Shown: positions 28,511 through 39,314 of the stretch, in pieces
Numbering within the stretch: the first letter of the stretch is position 1
How the letters are laid out: every line of letters starts with the position of its first letter
Origin: an uncultured Pelagibacteraceae bacterium
Lineage (GTDB): Bacteria; Pseudomonadota; Alphaproteobacteria; Pelagibacterales; Pelagibacteraceae
NCBI GenBank assembly: GCA_902590465.1
Contig: CACIWX010000003.1
Coordinates: 1-64,000, forward strand
Direction of reading: 5' to 3'
Length of the DNA stretch: 64,000 bases
Notes under the pieces: generated by a model
What the model was told of the DNA's origin: nothing
The model's input: only the letters and a program-made list of their open reading frames with translations
Databases searched by the model: none
Made by a program: the position numbers and the translations under genes

Positions 28511-30688
28511 ATGGTTAAAGATAAAAAAAAAACACTTACAATTTCATCTGATCTAAAAAAGAAAATTGACACAACTTCCATCTCCACTTCAGGTAAAAAA
28601 TCTTTTTCAGTTGAAAAAAAAAGACCGGTAAGATTAGGTAAACCAATAAAAAATACAACATTGGGAAAAGCAAATTTTATTCCAGATAATAAGAAAAAAA
28701 ACTTTACTAGAAAATTTGTAGAACAACAAGCAACTAAAGATTTTATTAAAAAGGAAAATAAACCTGCAGGAAAAAGTAAGTTAAAGCTTAAGGGACCTGT
28801 CGATAAACGCGATTTTAAACTAACAGTATCTAGAGCATTAAACGTTGAAGAAATAGAGATAAAACAGAGAAGTTTAGCGTCTGTGAAGAGAGCAAGATTA
28901 AAAGAGAAAAAAAAGCCAGATGGAGAAGAAAAGAAAGAATTTAAGAAAGTATTTAGAGAGGTGAAAATACCTGAGCAAATTACCATTCAAGAACTGTCAA
29001 ATAGAATGGCAGAAAAATCGAGCGATATAATTAAATTTTTATTTAATATGAAAGTAGTTGCGACTATTAATCATAATATCGATAAAGACACCGCAGAATA
29101 TATAGTTAAGGAATTTGGCCACAAACCAATTGTAGAAGAAGCACCTTCAATAGTTACTGATAAATCGAAAGAAAAATTTAAAGGGGAAGTTAAAAGTAGA
29201 CCACCTGTGGTTACAATCATGGGACATGTAGATCATGGAAAAACATCACTATTAGATTCTCTTAGAGATACAAATGTTGTATCAGGTGAACACGGGGGCA
29301 TTACACAACATATTGGTGCATATCAAATTAAAACTGAAGATAATAGATTAATCACTTTTATAGATACACCTGGCCACGCAGCATTCACAGAAATGAGAGC
29401 AAGAGGGTCAAAAATAACAGACATTGTAGTTTTAGTTGTTGCGGCAGATGATGGTATAAAACCGCAGACAATCGAAGCTATCAAACACGCTAAAGCTGCG
29501 AAAGTACCAATAATTGTAGCAATTAACAAATGTGATTTACCAGAAAAAAAAATAAGTAAAATTAAAAACGAGATGATGCAATACGAGTTAATTTCTGAAG
29601 ATTTAAGTGGTGATACATTATTTGTAGAAGTTTCAGCTTTAAAAAAATTAAATTTAGATAAATTGAAAGAGAGCATTCTTCTCCAATCTGAAATTTTAGA
29701 TTTAAAAGCTTCTTTTACAGATAAAGCAAAAGGAGTTGTTATAGAGTCAAAAATAGACAAAGGTAAAGGTCCTGTTTCAACAATACTTATTAGTAATGGA
29801 AAATTAAAGCGTGGTGATCATTTTATTTGCGGTGATACTTGGGGAAAAATAAGAGCGATGATTGATTGTGAAGGAAAAATTGTTAATGAGGCTTTACCAT
29901 CTATGCCAGTAGAAATTCTAGGTATGAATAGCTCTGCTTATGCAGGAGCAGAATTTATTGTAACTGAGGATGAAGATGAAGCTAAAAAACTTGCAGAATT
30001 TAAAAAAAATAATTCAACACAAAATAAAATTATAGCAAAAGATAAAACAACTTTATTTGAAAACGGTAAAGATAAAGATGAATTAAATATAATAATTAAA
30101 TCTGATGTTCAAGGCTCAAACGAGGCATTGAAAATGGCTATAAATAAAATTGATCATAATGAAGTGGAGGCTAAAATAATTTTATCTGATATAGGTATGA
30201 TTAATGAGACAGATGTATCATTAGCAAAAGCATCAAATGCTATACTTATTGGTTTTAATGTAAAGCCTAATAGAGAAGCAAAAAAATTAGCAGATGAGCA
30301 AAAAATTGACATCAAATATTTTAATATAATTTACGAAGCTATAGACTATGTAGAAAAATCATTATCCGGTTTATTAGAACCTGATATTAAAGAAACACTC
30401 CTAGGAAGTGCTGAAATTCAAAAAATTTTTAAAGTTTCTAATGCAGGAAAAATTGCTGGCTCTAAAGTCATTAGCGGTGAAATAAAAAGTAAATCAAAAG
30501 CAAGAATTATAAGAGATGGCGTCGTTGTATACAGTGGAGAAATCTTATCCATCTATAGAGAAAAAAATCAAGTTAAAGAGGTTGGCACTGGCTTAGAGTG
30601 CGGTATAAGCATAAAAGATTTTATCGATTTTAAGGAAAAAGATGTAATCGAATCTTATTTAGCTGAAAAAATTCAACGATCAATCTAG
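28511..30688 (+). CDS. infB: Translation initiation factor IF-2
   Basis: VVTIMGHVDHGKTSLLDSLR, DTPGHAAFTEMRARG, INKCDLP. Confidence 0.98.
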   Translation: MVKDKKKTLTISSDLKKKIDTTSISTSGKKSFSVEKKRPVRLGKPIKNTTLGKANFIPDNKKKNFTRKFVEQQATKDFIKKENKPAGKSKLKLKGPVDKRDFKLTVSRALNVEEIEIKQRSLASVKRARLKEKKKPDGEEKKEFKKVFREVKIPEQITIQELSNRMAEKSSDIIKFLFNMKVVATINHNIDKDTAEYIVKEFGHKPIVEEAPSIVTDKSKEKFKGEVKSRPPVVTIMGHVDHGKTSLLDSLRDTNVVSGEHGGITQHIGAYQIKTEDNRLITFIDTPGHAAFTEMRARGSKITDIVVLVVAADDGIKPQTIEAIKHAKAAKVPIIVAINKCDLPEKKISKIKNEMMQYELISEDLSGDTLFVEVSALKKLNLDKLKESILLQSEILDLKASFTDKAKGVVIESKIDKGKGPVSTILISNGKLKRGDHFICGDTWGKIRAMIDCEGKIVNEALPSMPVEILGMNSSAYAGAEFIVTEDEDEAKKLAEFKKNNSTQNKIIAKDKTTLFENGKDKDELNIIIKSDVQGSNEALKMAINKIDHNEVEAKIILSDIGMINETDVSLAKASNAILIGFNVKPNREAKKLADEQKIDIKYFNIIYEAIDYVEKSLSGLLEPDIKETLLGSAEIQKIFKVSNAGKIAGSKVISGEIKSKSKARIIRDGVVVYSGEILSIYREKNQVKEVGTGLECGISIKDFIDFKEKDVIESYLAEKIQRSI

Positions 30689-30689
30689 A

Positions 30690-31091
30690 ATGATGTCTAA
30701 TCAATCAAACCATAAACCATTTAGTCAGAGACAATTGAGAGTTGGAGAGCTTATAAAACAAAATTTAGGAGAGCTTTTTATTCGTAACGAGGCTAAAATT
30801 CCGTCAATAAACTCAAAATTGATTACTGTAACTGAAGTAAGAATGACACCAGATTTAAAAACAGCTAGAGTTTACGTTATTCCTTTAGGGGGGGCAGATA
30901 CCAAAGAAATAGTTAAAATCTTGACGGAGAACTCACATCTTGTTAGAAGAGCTTTGTCTAAAAGATTAGATATAAAGTTTCTTCCTAAACTCATATTTGT
31001 TGAAGATAATTCATTCGAATATGCTGAAAAGATTGAAAAGATTATAAAAAAGAATAAGGAAAATGATAAGCAAAAAAAAAGATACAATTAA
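30690..31091 (+). CDS. rbfA: Ribosome-binding factor A
   Basis: RQLRVGELIKQNLGELF, ITVTEVRMTPDLKTARVYVIPLG. Confidence 0.94.
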   Translation: MMSNQSNHKPFSQRQLRVGELIKQNLGELFIRNEAKIPSINSKLITVTEVRMTPDLKTARVYVIPLGGADTKEIVKILTENSHLVRRALSKRLDIKFLPKLIFVEDNSFEYAEKIEKIIKKNKENDKQKKRYN

Positions 31092-31323
31092 ATCATTAGC
31101 CATTCATAATAAGGATGTTGGCTCTACGGAAATACAAATTGGACTGCTTACTGATAAAATAACTAAATTATCGGAGCATTTTAAAAAATTTAAAAAGGAT
31201 AAACATTCAACTTTAGGTTTGACAAAATCTGTTAATAAAAGAAAAAAACTTCTTACTTACCTTAAAAAGAAAAATGTTGAGTCCTATCAGAAGGTCATCA
31301 AACAATTAAATTTAAGGAAATAA
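31063..31323 (+). CDS. rpsO: 30S ribosomal protein S15
   Basis: [50 protein letters not shown]. Confidence 0.97.
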   Translation: MISKKKDTIKSLAIHNKDVGSTEIQIGLLTDKITKLSEHFKKFKKDKHSTLGLTKSVNKRKKLLTYLKKKNVESYQKVIKQLNLRK

Positions 31324-33395
31324 TGTTCAAAATACATAAAGAAGAATTAGAAGTTAATGGTAAAAAATTAACTTTAGAGACCGGCAAAATAGCACGTCAA
31401 GCAGATGGAGCGATAATCGCCTCTTTGGGAGAAACTGTAGTGATAGCAACAGCAGTAGGTGCAAAAAAATTAAATGAAGGACAAGATTACTTTCCATTAT
31501 CAGTTAATTACCAAGAAAAATATTATGCTGCAGGAAAAATTCCAGGAGGATATTTTAAAAGAGAAGCAAGGCCTACAGAGGCAGAAACTTTAATATCAAG
31601 ATTGATAGATAGACCTATCAGACCTCTATTTCCCTCAAGCTTTATGAATGAAGTTCAATTACTACCAACTGTTTTATCATATGATGGGGAAAACCAACCT
31701 GATATACTTTCTATAATTGCTTCATCAGCGGCACTTGCAATATCCGGATTACCATTTCAAGGACCGATTGCTGCTAGTAGAGTTGGATATAAAGACGGAA
31801 AATATTTATTAAATCCATCAATTGAAGAGTTGAAAGAATCAAAGTTAGATTTAGTAGTTGCTGGTACAAAGGATGCAGTTTTAATGGTTGAGTCAGAAAC
31901 ATCGGGATTATCTGAAAAAATAATGTTAGATGCAGTAAAATTTGGTCATGAGAAATTTATACCAGTTATTGAAGCCATTGAAAAATTAGCAAAAAAAGCC
32001 GGTAAGTCTAAGTGGGAGGTTGAAGAGATTGATCATTCTGAGATTAAAAAGAAAATATCTAATAAATTTGAAAAAGGTTTAAGAATTGCTTTTGGGGAAA
32101 TCGACAAGAAAAAAAGGTCAACAGCTATTTCTGAAATAGAGACTCAATGTAAAGAAATGTTTGCAGAAGACGAAAACGTAACTGAAAATCAAGCAATGGC
32201 TCAATTAAAATCTCTTGAAAAAGATATAGTTAGAACTGCAATTTTAAAAGACAAAAAAAGAATCGATGGTAGAGGTCTTGCTGATGTAAGACAAATTAAG
32301 TGTGAAGTGGGTGTGCTTCCTAGAACTCATGGGTCAGCTCTCTTCACGAGAGGAGAGACGCAAGCTTTAGTGGTCACAACTTTAGGAATGTCAGATGATG
32401 AGCAAAGATTAGAAAGTCTTGATGGAATGCAAAGGTCAAACTTTATGTTACATTATAATTTTCCGCCATTCTCAGTAGGAGAATGTGGAAGAATAGGCAC
32501 TGGAAGAAGAGAGATAGGACACGGTAAATTAGCTTGGAGAGCAATTAACTCTTCATTACCTTTGAAAGAAAATTTTCCTTATACATTGAGAGTTGTTTCA
32601 GAAATAACGGAGTCTAACGGGTCTTCATCTATGGCCACAGTTTGTGGAACCTCACTTTCACTAATGGATGCAGGAGTTCCAATTAAAGAACCAGTAGCTG
32701 GGATAGCAATGGGGTTAATTAAAGAAGGTGATGATTTTTCTGTTCTTTCAGACATTTTAGGGGATGAGGATCATCTAGGTGATATGGATTTTAAAGTTGC
32801 GGGCACTAAAGATGGTATTACCTCTCTTCAGATGGACATAAAGATTACAGGCATTACTTTTGAGATCATGGAAAAAGCTTTAAATCAAGCTAAAGATGGA
32901 AGGGAGCACATCCTTGGTGAGATGAACAAAGCGATCAAAACATCAAGAAAAGAATTTTCAAAGCACACACCTAAAATGGAAACAATAAAAGTTGATAAGA
33001 AAGATATTGCAACAGTAATTGGCAAGGGAGGGGCAACTATAAGAGAAATTGTTGAAACATCCGGAGCAAAAGTCGATGTCAAAGATACAGGCGAAGTAAC
33101 AGTTGCTGCACCAGATGAAGCCTCAAGGAACAAAGCTATAGAGTTTATTAAAAATTTGATTGCTAAACCCGAAATGGGAAAAATTTACAAAGGCAAAGTC
33201 GTAAAAATCATGGAGTTCGGAGCATTTGTTAATTTTTTGGGTAAACAAGACGGACTAGTTCATATTTCTGAATTAGCTAACAAAAGAGTTGCTAAAGTAG
33301 GCGACGTGGTAAAAGAGGGTGACGAAGTTTCTGTTAAAGTTGTTGGATTTGATAGAGGGAAAGTAAAATTATCGATGAAACAAGCTTCCGCTTAG
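31323..33395 (+). CDS. pnp: Polyribonucleotide nucleotidyltransferase
   Basis: Two RNase PH domains, KH ([14 protein letters not shown]) and S1 domains. Confidence 0.98.
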   Translation: MFKIHKEELEVNGKKLTLETGKIARQADGAIIASLGETVVIATAVGAKKLNEGQDYFPLSVNYQEKYYAAGKIPGGYFKREARPTEAETLISRLIDRPIRPLFPSSFMNEVQLLPTVLSYDGENQPDILSIIASSAALAISGLPFQGPIAASRVGYKDGKYLLNPSIEELKESKLDLVVAGTKDAVLMVESETSGLSEKIMLDAVKFGHEKFIPVIEAIEKLAKKAGKSKWEVEEIDHSEIKKKISNKFEKGLRIAFGEIDKKKRSTAISEIETQCKEMFAEDENVTENQAMAQLKSLEKDIVRTAILKDKKRIDGRGLADVRQIKCEVGVLPRTHGSALFTRGETQALVVTTLGMSDDEQRLESLDGMQRSNFMLHYNFPPFSVGECGRIGTGRREIGHGKLAWRAINSSLPLKENFPYTLRVVSEITESNGSSSMATVCGTSLSLMDAGVPIKEPVAGIAMGLIKEGDDFSVLSDILGDEDHLGDMDFKVAGTKDGITSLQMDIKITGITFEIMEKALNQAKDGREHILGEMNKAIKTSRKEFSKHTPKMETIKVDKKDIATVIGKGGATIREIVETSGAKVDVKDTGEVTVAAPDEASRNKAIEFIKNLIAKPEMGKIYKGKVVKIMEFGAFVNFLGKQDGLVHISELANKRVAKVGDVVKEGDEVSVKVVGFDRGKVKLSMKQASA

Positions 33396-34177
33396 GCCAT
33401 ATTTTTAGGATCAGGCATTCCCACTTTATTGTATCCAGCATCGACATAGTGAATTTCACCAGTTACACCAGCAGCAAGACTGCTTAGCAAATATAGAGCA
33501 GAATTTCCAACATCGTGAATATCTACATTCCTTTTTAAAAATGAGTGATCCTCATTCCATTTATATAAAAATTTTGCATCTCCTATTGCTGATGCCGCTA
33601 AAGTTTTAATCGGTCCTGCGCTTATAGCATTTACTCTTATTCTTTTCCCCCCAAGATCTCTTGCTAAATATTTGACACTTGCTTCTAATGCAGATTTACA
33701 AACACCCATAACATTGTAATTAGGAATAGCTTTAGTTGACTCGTAAGTAAGTGTTAACAAACTCCCACCTTCTTTCATTACTTTAGATGCCTCTTTAGAA
33801 ACTTCTGTGAATGAAAAACATGATATAAGCATACTTTTAAGAAAATTTTCTCTTGTAGTGTTCAAATATTCTCCAGATAGTTCAGATTTGTCAGAGAAAG
33901 CTACCGCATGAACAACAAAATCAATCTCACCCCAATTAGATTTAATATCCTCAAAAAGTTTTACAATTTCTTCTTTTTTTTCTACATCACAACTAAAAGT
34001 GGTCTTTGAGTTCAGTTTTTCTGCTAAGGGTATTACTCTTTTTTTAAGAGCATCACCAAGGTAGGTAAAAGCTAGATCAGCACCAGCTTCAGCAAGTTTT
34101 TGAGAAATTCCCCAGGCAATTGACCTTTCGTTGGCTACTCCCATAATTAATCCTTTTTTTCCTTTCATTAAACTCAT
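33392..34177 (-). CDS. fabI: Enoyl-[acyl-carrier-protein] reductase (NADH)
   Basis: [40 protein letters not shown]. Confidence 0.97.
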   Translation of the reverse strand: MSLMKGKKGLIMGVANERSIAWGISQKLAEAGADLAFTYLGDALKKRVIPLAEKLNSKTTFSCDVEKKEEIVKLFEDIKSNWGEIDFVVHAVAFSDKSELSGEYLNTTRENFLKSMLISCFSFTEVSKEASKVMKEGGSLLTLTYESTKAIPNYNVMGVCKSALEASVKYLARDLGGKRIRVNAISAGPIKTLAASAIGDAKFLYKWNEDHSFLKRNVDIHDVGNSALYLLSSLAAGVTGEIHYVDAGYNKVGMPDPKNMA

Positions 34178-34179
34178 AA

Positions 34180-35391
34180 TTATACCTTTTCAAAAATTAG
34201 TGTAGCATTTGTACCACCAAACCCAAAACTATTAGACATGACTGTATTTAGTGAGGCTCCTTTTTCAGTTTTAGTTACTATGGGAAATTTTTTTGCTTCA
34301 TCATCCATTTCATTAATATTTGCTGAACCAGTAATAAAATTATTTTTCATCATAATTAAACAATAAATAGCTTCATGCACTGATGCTGCACCTAAGGGGT
34401 GTCCTGATAATGATTTAGTTGAGCTAATTTTAGGTATGTTTTCTCCAAAGGTGTTTTTTACTGCGTTAAGCTCTGTTATATCTCCTACAGGAGTAGAAGT
34501 TCCATGGGTATTTATATAATCAATTTTATTTTTTGAAGTTGCCAATGCCATTTTCATACATCTAACAGCTCCTTCGCCTGAGGGTGCTACCATGTCATAA
34601 CCATCAGAAGTTGCTCCGTAACCCGTAAGTTCAGCATATATTTTTGCACCTCTTGCTTTAGCGTGCTCATATTCCTCGAGAACTAGGACACCAGCACCAC
34701 CAGCTATAACAAATCCATCCCTAGTTTTATCGTAAGCTCTTGATGCAGTCTCTGGCTTATCATTATACTTTGAAGATAAAGCCGTCATAGCGTCAAACAT
34801 TGCAGTCATTGCCCAATGAATTTCTTCGCTACCACCGGCAAAAACGATATTTTGTTTACCCATTTGAATTAGCTCCATTGAATTTCCAATACAGTGTCCA
34901 CTTGTTGCGCATGCAGAGCTCATTGTGTAATTAGTTCCTTTAATTTTAAAAGGGACAGCAAGTGTTGCTGAAGCTGTACTGCCCATTGTTCTTGGTACAA
35001 TAAAAGGTCCCATAAGTTTTGGTGTTTTAGCCCTAGTTTTGTCAGCTGCAAGAATTACATTTTCAATTGAGGGTCCACCAGATCCCATGATAATACCAGT
35101 TTTAAAGTTACTTACTTCTTTATCTTCTAATCCGGAGTCTTTAATAGCTTCTTTCATTGCAATATAATTGTATGCAGACCCAGAACCCATAAATCTTATT
35201 GTTTTTCTATCTACGAAATCTGAAAGTTTTATATTTGGTTTTCCATGAACATGACTTTTTAGATTATGCTCTTTATATTCTCCAGCAAAAGAAATTCCTG
35301 ATTTTGAATTAAGTAGAGATTGATGAACTTCCTCTTGGTTATTACCAAGACATGATACAATTCCTAAACCTGTTATTACAACTCTTCTCAT
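34180..35391 (-). CDS. fabB: Beta-ketoacyl-ACP synthase I
   Basis: [44 protein letters not shown]; adjacent to fabA. Confidence 0.96.
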   Translation of the reverse strand: MRRVVITGLGIVSCLGNNQEEVHQSLLNSKSGISFAGEYKEHNLKSHVHGKPNIKLSDFVDRKTIRFMGSGSAYNYIAMKEAIKDSGLEDKEVSNFKTGIIMGSGGPSIENVILAADKTRAKTPKLMGPFIVPRTMGSTASATLAVPFKIKGTNYTMSSACATSGHCIGNSMELIQMGKQNIVFAGGSEEIHWAMTAMFDAMTALSSKYNDKPETASRAYDKTRDGFVIAGGAGVLVLEEYEHAKARGAKIYAELTGYGATSDGYDMVAPSGEGAVRCMKMALATSKNKIDYINTHGTSTPVGDITELNAVKNTFGENIPKISSTKSLSGHPLGAASVHEAIYCLIMMKNNFITGSANINEMDDEAKKFPIVTKTEKGASLNTVMSNSFGFGGTNATLIFEKV

Positions 35392-35891
35392 TATTTGAAT
35401 AATCCTACTTTTAAATTTTCAGCTTTATAAATAATTTTGCCGTCTGCACCTAACACTCCGTTAGCTAATCCAACAGTTGTTCCCTCTTTTTTAAGAATTC
35501 TTTTCATATTTATTTCATAAGTAGCCATTTTAGCATTTTTAAGAACTTCTCCAGTAAATTTTACAGAATTCACTCCTAAAGCTCTGCCCTTTCCAGGTTC
35601 ACCAGTCCAACCTAAAAAAAAACCAACTAATTGCCACATTGCATCCAACCCTAGGCAACCAGGCATAACGGGATCACCTTGAAAGTGACAATCAAAAAAC
35701 CATAAATTATCCTTAATATCAAGCTCTGCTTTAATAATTCCTTTTTTAAATTCGCCACTTTTATTATCTATTTTAGTAATTCTATCAAACATTAACATAG
35801 GGGGTAGAGGGAGTTTAGCGTTTCCTTCTCCAAACAAATCGCCTTTACCACACGCAATTAATTCCTCATATGTAAAACTGTTTTTTTGCAT
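35391..35891 (-). CDS. fabA: 3-hydroxydecanoyl-ACP dehydratase/isomerase
   Basis: [32 protein letters not shown]. Confidence 0.97.
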   Translation of the reverse strand: MQKNSFTYEELIACGKGDLFGEGNAKLPLPPMLMFDRITKIDNKSGEFKKGIIKAELDIKDNLWFFDCHFQGDPVMPGCLGLDAMWQLVGFFLGWTGEPGKGRALGVNSVKFTGEVLKNAKMATYEINMKRILKKEGTTVGLANGVLGADGKIIYKAENLKVGLFK

Positions 35892-35941
35892 AATTAAAAA
35901 TAACTTTTACTTGATTTATGAATTTAATTATATATATATAG

Positions 35942-35958
35942 TTTAGAACGATTATAAA
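35942..35958. promoter_or_regulatory. Irr box (ICE)-like palindrome in the fabA/irr intergenic region
   Basis: TTTAGAAcgaTTATAAA; one mismatch to TTTAGAAnnnTTCTAAA. Confidence 0.65.
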
Positions 35959-35981
35959 TTATATATTAAAAATTTGATATA

Positions 35982-36410
35982 ATGGATAAAAAGAAAGATT
36001 TTGCAGATATATTAAGAAGCTCAGGATTAAGACCAACAAAACAAAGATTAAAGTTGGCGGAATTTTTATTTAACAGAGATAAAACTTTCCATTTTTCCGT
36101 AGAAAACTTAAACAAGTCAATTAATAAAAAAAATTCAGAAGATAAAATAGCACTAGCTACTATTTATAATACTGTTCATGCATTTAAAAAAGCTGGCCAT
36201 TTAAAAGAAATCTTAATAAAAGATGGTAAAAATTATTTTGATACTAACACATCTTCTCATCACCATTTTTACGACGAAGCAAACAATGAGCTAATAGATA
36301 TTGAAAACAATAAAATAGAATTAAAAAAATTTCCGATCCCACCTAGAGGAAAATCTATTAAAGATGTTAATGTAATCATTAGCGTTGATAATGATAATCA
36401 AAATCACTAG
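35982..36410 (+). CDS. irr: Fur-family iron response regulator Irr-like
   Basis: LRSSGLRPTKQRLKLAEFLF...ALATIYNTVHAFKKAGHLKEI...SHHHFYDEANNELIDI; divergent from fabA as in other alphaproteobacteria. Confidence 0.88.
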   Translation: MDKKKDFADILRSSGLRPTKQRLKLAEFLFNRDKTFHFSVENLNKSINKKNSEDKIALATIYNTVHAFKKAGHLKEILIKDGKNYFDTNTSSHHHFYDEANNELIDIENNKIELKKFPIPPRGKSIKDVNVIISVDNDNQNH

Positions 36411-36427
36411 TTTATAATCATTCTAAA
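36411..36427. promoter_or_regulatory. Irr box (ICE)-like palindrome between irr and rubrerythrin
   Basis: TTTATAAtcaTTCTAAA; one mismatch to TTTAGAAnnnTTCTAAA. Confidence 0.65.
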
Positions 36428-36431
36428 GTAC

Positions 36432-36461
36432 TTGACATGCAGTTTAGAATCATTATATCAT
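36432..36461 (+). promoter_or_regulatory. Sigma70-type promoter of rubrerythrin with Irr-like half-site in the spacer
   Basis: TTGACA (36432-36437), about 16-18 nt spacer containing TTTAGAA (36443-36449), then tatcat/tatatc. The listed ORF start at 36432 is inside the -35 element. Confidence 0.7.
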
Positions 36462-36482
36462 ATTAAAAACAAAGGAGATAAC

Positions 36483-36899
36483 ATGGCACTTAAAGGTTCA
36501 AAAACAGAAGAAAATTTAAAAGCTGCTTTCGCTGGTGAAAGCCAAGCTAACCGAAGATATCTTTACTTCGCCCAAAAAGCTGACGTAGAAGGTTACAACG
36601 ATGTTGCATCAGTTTTTAGGTCAACAGCAGAAGGTGAAACTGGTCATGCTCATGGTCACTTAGAATATTTAGAGGAAGTAGGTGATCCAGCAACTGGTAA
36701 ACCAATCGGTGAAACAAAAGCAAATTTAGCTTCAGCTGTTGCGGGAGAAACGCATGAATATACAGATATGTATCCCGGTATGGCAAAGACAGCTAGAGAT
36801 GAAGGTTTTGATGAAATAGCAGACTGGTTTGAAACGCTTGCTAAAGCAGAAAAATCACATGCTGGAAAATTTCAAAAAACTTTAGAGTCAATTAAGTAA
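36483..36899 (+). CDS. Rubrerythrin
   Basis: TEENLKAAFAGESQANRRYLYFAQKADVEGYNDVASVFRSTAEGETGHAHGHLEYL; SD aggag upstream of ATG 36483. Confidence 0.95.
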   Translation: MALKGSKTEENLKAAFAGESQANRRYLYFAQKADVEGYNDVASVFRSTAEGETGHAHGHLEYLEEVGDPATGKPIGETKANLASAVAGETHEYTDMYPGMAKTARDEGFDEIADWFETLAKAEKSHAGKFQKTLESIK

Positions 36900-36906
36900 T
36901 CAACAA

Positions 36907-36938
36907 TTTTGCGGTGGAACTTTTGTTCCACCACAAAA
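36907..36938 (+). other. Strong intercistronic hairpin between rubrerythrin and Fe-S oxidoreductase
   Basis: ttttgcGGTGGAACttttGTTCCACCacaaaa: perfect 8-bp core, extended by TTTTG/CAAAA around one C-A mismatch; no U-tract on + strand. Confidence 0.8.
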
Positions 36939-36952
36939 ATCAAAGAAATCAA

Positions 36953-38281
36953 ATGTCTAAAGAAGGAAGCACAGAAGCACCAATAAGACACCCTGTAGAT
37001 TTCAATCATCCAGATTTTTTAGATCCAAAAAAACTCGATGATGAAATGAGACGTGTGTTTGATATCTGTCATGGATGTCGAAGATGTTTTAATCTTTGTG
37101 ACTCATTTCCTAAGCTATTTGATATGATTGATGAGTCAAAAGACGAAGATGTTGAAAGTCTTAAAAGTGAACAATTTAAACCAGTTGTAGACGCTTGTAC
37201 GCTTTGTGACATGTGTTTTATGACAAAATGTCCTTATGTACCGCCACATGATTTCAATTTAGATTTTCCACATTTGATGCTTAGGTATAGAACAGCGCAA
37301 AGAAAAAATAAAGAACTACCTAGAATGCCATATCAACTCGCTCAATTAGATAGAAATGGTAAAATTGGAGTTTTTTTATCCAGCATCATTAATTGGGTAA
37401 CGAATATTAAAAACAGTTTTTTTAGAAAAATCATAGAAGCACTAACTCAAATCGATAGGAGAGTTAGGTTGCCAAAATATAATTCTGAAACATTTACAAA
37501 TTTTTTTAAAAACAATGCTAAAAAAATTGATCTTGAAAGATCAATTGATAGAAAAGTAGTTATTTATTCAACTTGTTTTGTAAATTTTAATAAAAAAAAT
37601 ACTGGTGTAGCGGCTCTTAAAGTCCTTAAAAAAAATGGTGTTGAAGTTGAACATGCATACCCAGGATGTTGTGGGATGCCATTTTTAGAGCAAGCTGATC
37701 TACCTAAAGTTGTTAAGCAAGCAAAAGAAGTTTCAAGTGAACTTTTAAAATGGATAGATAAAGGTTATGAGGTAGTTACACTTACGGCAAGCTGCGGATT
37801 AATGTTAAAGTTTGAGTGGCCTTTATTATTACCAGATAATGAGAACATAAAAAAACTGTCTAAACATGTTTTTGATATTGATGAGTATATCGTAGATATT
37901 GCAAATAAAGAGGGACTAGCTCCAGGTCTTACAGAAATAGATGGAGGTGTAACAGTACACAATGCATGCCACGCAAGAGCTCAAAATATGGGTATCAAAG
38001 CAAGAGATATGTTGAAGAATATTCCAAATGTAAAAATAGATGTAGTAGAAAGATGCGCAGGACACGGCGGCACCTTCGGCGTTATGAAAGAAACGCATGA
38101 TCTTGCAATTAAAGTTGGAAGACCAACTGCTAGACAAATTGATAATAAAAAAAATAAATATATGGCGTCCGATTGTCCTTTAGCAGGCAAACACTTAAAT
38201 CAACTCTCAAAAGATACCGAGATCAAACACGATGAGGCATTACATCCTATCGAAATAATGGCAAAGGCATATAAATTATAA
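36953..38281 (+). CDS. (Fe-S)-binding oxidoreductase, GlpC/HdrD-like with CCG domains
   Basis: CHGCRRCFNLCDSFP and CTLCDMCFMTKCPYVPP clusters; AYPGCCGMPFLEQ and VVERCAGHGGTFG Cys motifs. Confidence 0.9.
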   Translation: MSKEGSTEAPIRHPVDFNHPDFLDPKKLDDEMRRVFDICHGCRRCFNLCDSFPKLFDMIDESKDEDVESLKSEQFKPVVDACTLCDMCFMTKCPYVPPHDFNLDFPHLMLRYRTAQRKNKELPRMPYQLAQLDRNGKIGVFLSSIINWVTNIKNSFFRKIIEALTQIDRRVRLPKYNSETFTNFFKNNAKKIDLERSIDRKVVIYSTCFVNFNKKNTGVAALKVLKKNGVEVEHAYPGCCGMPFLEQADLPKVVKQAKEVSSELLKWIDKGYEVVTLTASCGLMLKFEWPLLLPDNENIKKLSKHVFDIDEYIVDIANKEGLAPGLTEIDGGVTVHNACHARAQNMGIKARDMLKNIPNVKIDVVERCAGHGGTFGVMKETHDLAIKVGRPTARQIDNKKNKYMASDCPLAGKHLNQLSKDTEIKHDEALHPIEIMAKAYKL

Positions 38282-38283
38282 TC

Positions 38284-38877
38284 ATGAATAAACAAGCTAG
38301 AGAAGTTACAAAATCAGATCTTATACCAGCAGATGAATATGCAAAAAACAGAAAAGCTTATAGAAAAGAAATAGTTTCTTATAAAAAAGACAGAAGAGTT
38401 TCATTAGGACCTTACGCAAATTTTTACTTTGAGTCTTATGAAACAATGAAAGCACAAATTCAAGAAATGCTTCATATCGAAAAGGGTGGAGACGAACAAT
38501 TGAAAGATGAACTGGCCGCCTACAATCCTTTAATACCAAAAGGTAAAGAACTAGTAGCTACATTGATGTTCGAAATAGATAATCCTCTGAGCAGAGCAGA
38601 GTTTTTAAATAAAGTTGGGGGAATTGAAGAGAAGATATTTTTAAAGATTGGTAATGAAAAAATTAAATCTATACCAGAACAAGATGTCGACCGAACTTCT
38701 GCTGAAGGAAAAGCTTCTTCAGTTCAATTTGTACACTTTGAATTTAATGATAGCCAGATAGAGAAATTTAAAGATCCATCAAGCGATGTGATCATTGGAA
38801 TTGATCATATTATGTACGCTCATACCTCAAAGCTTACTGATGCAAATAAAAAAGCATTAGCTTTAGACTTTGATTAA
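38284..38877 (+). CDS. DUF3501 family protein
   Basis: Position after rubrerythrin and Fe-S oxidoreductase; sequence ...LIPADEYAKNRKAYRKEIVSYKKDRRVSLGPYANFYFESYETM resembles DUF3501. Confidence 0.75.
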   Translation: MNKQAREVTKSDLIPADEYAKNRKAYRKEIVSYKKDRRVSLGPYANFYFESYETMKAQIQEMLHIEKGGDEQLKDELAAYNPLIPKGKELVATLMFEIDNPLSRAEFLNKVGGIEEKIFLKIGNEKIKSIPEQDVDRTSAEGKASSVQFVHFEFNDSQIEKFKDPSSDVIIGIDHIMYAHTSKLTDANKKALALDFD

Positions 38878-39314
38878 AGCAATCCCCAAAGACTTTTTTT
38901 TTGCAACCATCCTTTATATTCTCCAGATTTAATTTTGCACCATTCATTCTTACATTTATTTATTCTCACTAACCTTCCCTTTTTGAGTATTGCTATTGGA
39001 TTTGAATAAATTGTGGAATTGCTAAATAAAACCAAATCATCGTCTATGGTAATCGCTGCTTTTTTTTTTGAGAGTTGAGAGATATGTATCCATCCAGAAT
39101 TATTTTCATGATCTCTAATTTTCCTAAAATTATCTGATTTATCCTGAATGAGTACAGGTAAAAACTTTTTTTTATAAAAAATTTTCACAGGATAATCAAA
39201 AGAAGGTCCTTGCCGTAAGTTTACTTTGTCATTTCTTAGCGTAAGAAAATATTCGTCCATAGAATGCAAATTTCCATACGGTAATAAAAGAAATAAAAAT
39301 ACAATTAAGCGCAT
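38874..39314 (-). CDS. SH3-domain protein (secreted)
   Basis: Signal peptide; DKVNLRQGPSFDYPVKIFYKKKFLPVLIQDKSDNFRKIRDHENNSGWIHISQLS. Confidence 0.82.
   Translation of the reverse strand: MRLIVFLFLLLPYGNLHSMDEYFLTLRNDKVNLRQGPSFDYPVKIFYKKKFLPVLIQDKSDNFRKIRDHENNSGWIHISQLSKKKAAITIDDDLVLFSNSTIYSNPIAILKKGRLVRINKCKNEWCKIKSGEYKGWLQKKSLWGLL

Noticed and set aside
28471-28986. 171-aa minus-strand ORF opposite the 5' end of infB
   Set aside because: Antisense of the Lys-rich IF-2 N-terminus; the Phe/Ser/Leu-rich product is an expected artefact of A-rich coding DNA.
36432-36482. TTG start of the listed rubrerythrin ORF
   Set aside because: The TTG is part of a TTGACA -35 element; the SD-preceded ATG at 36483 begins the conserved rubrerythrin sequence.
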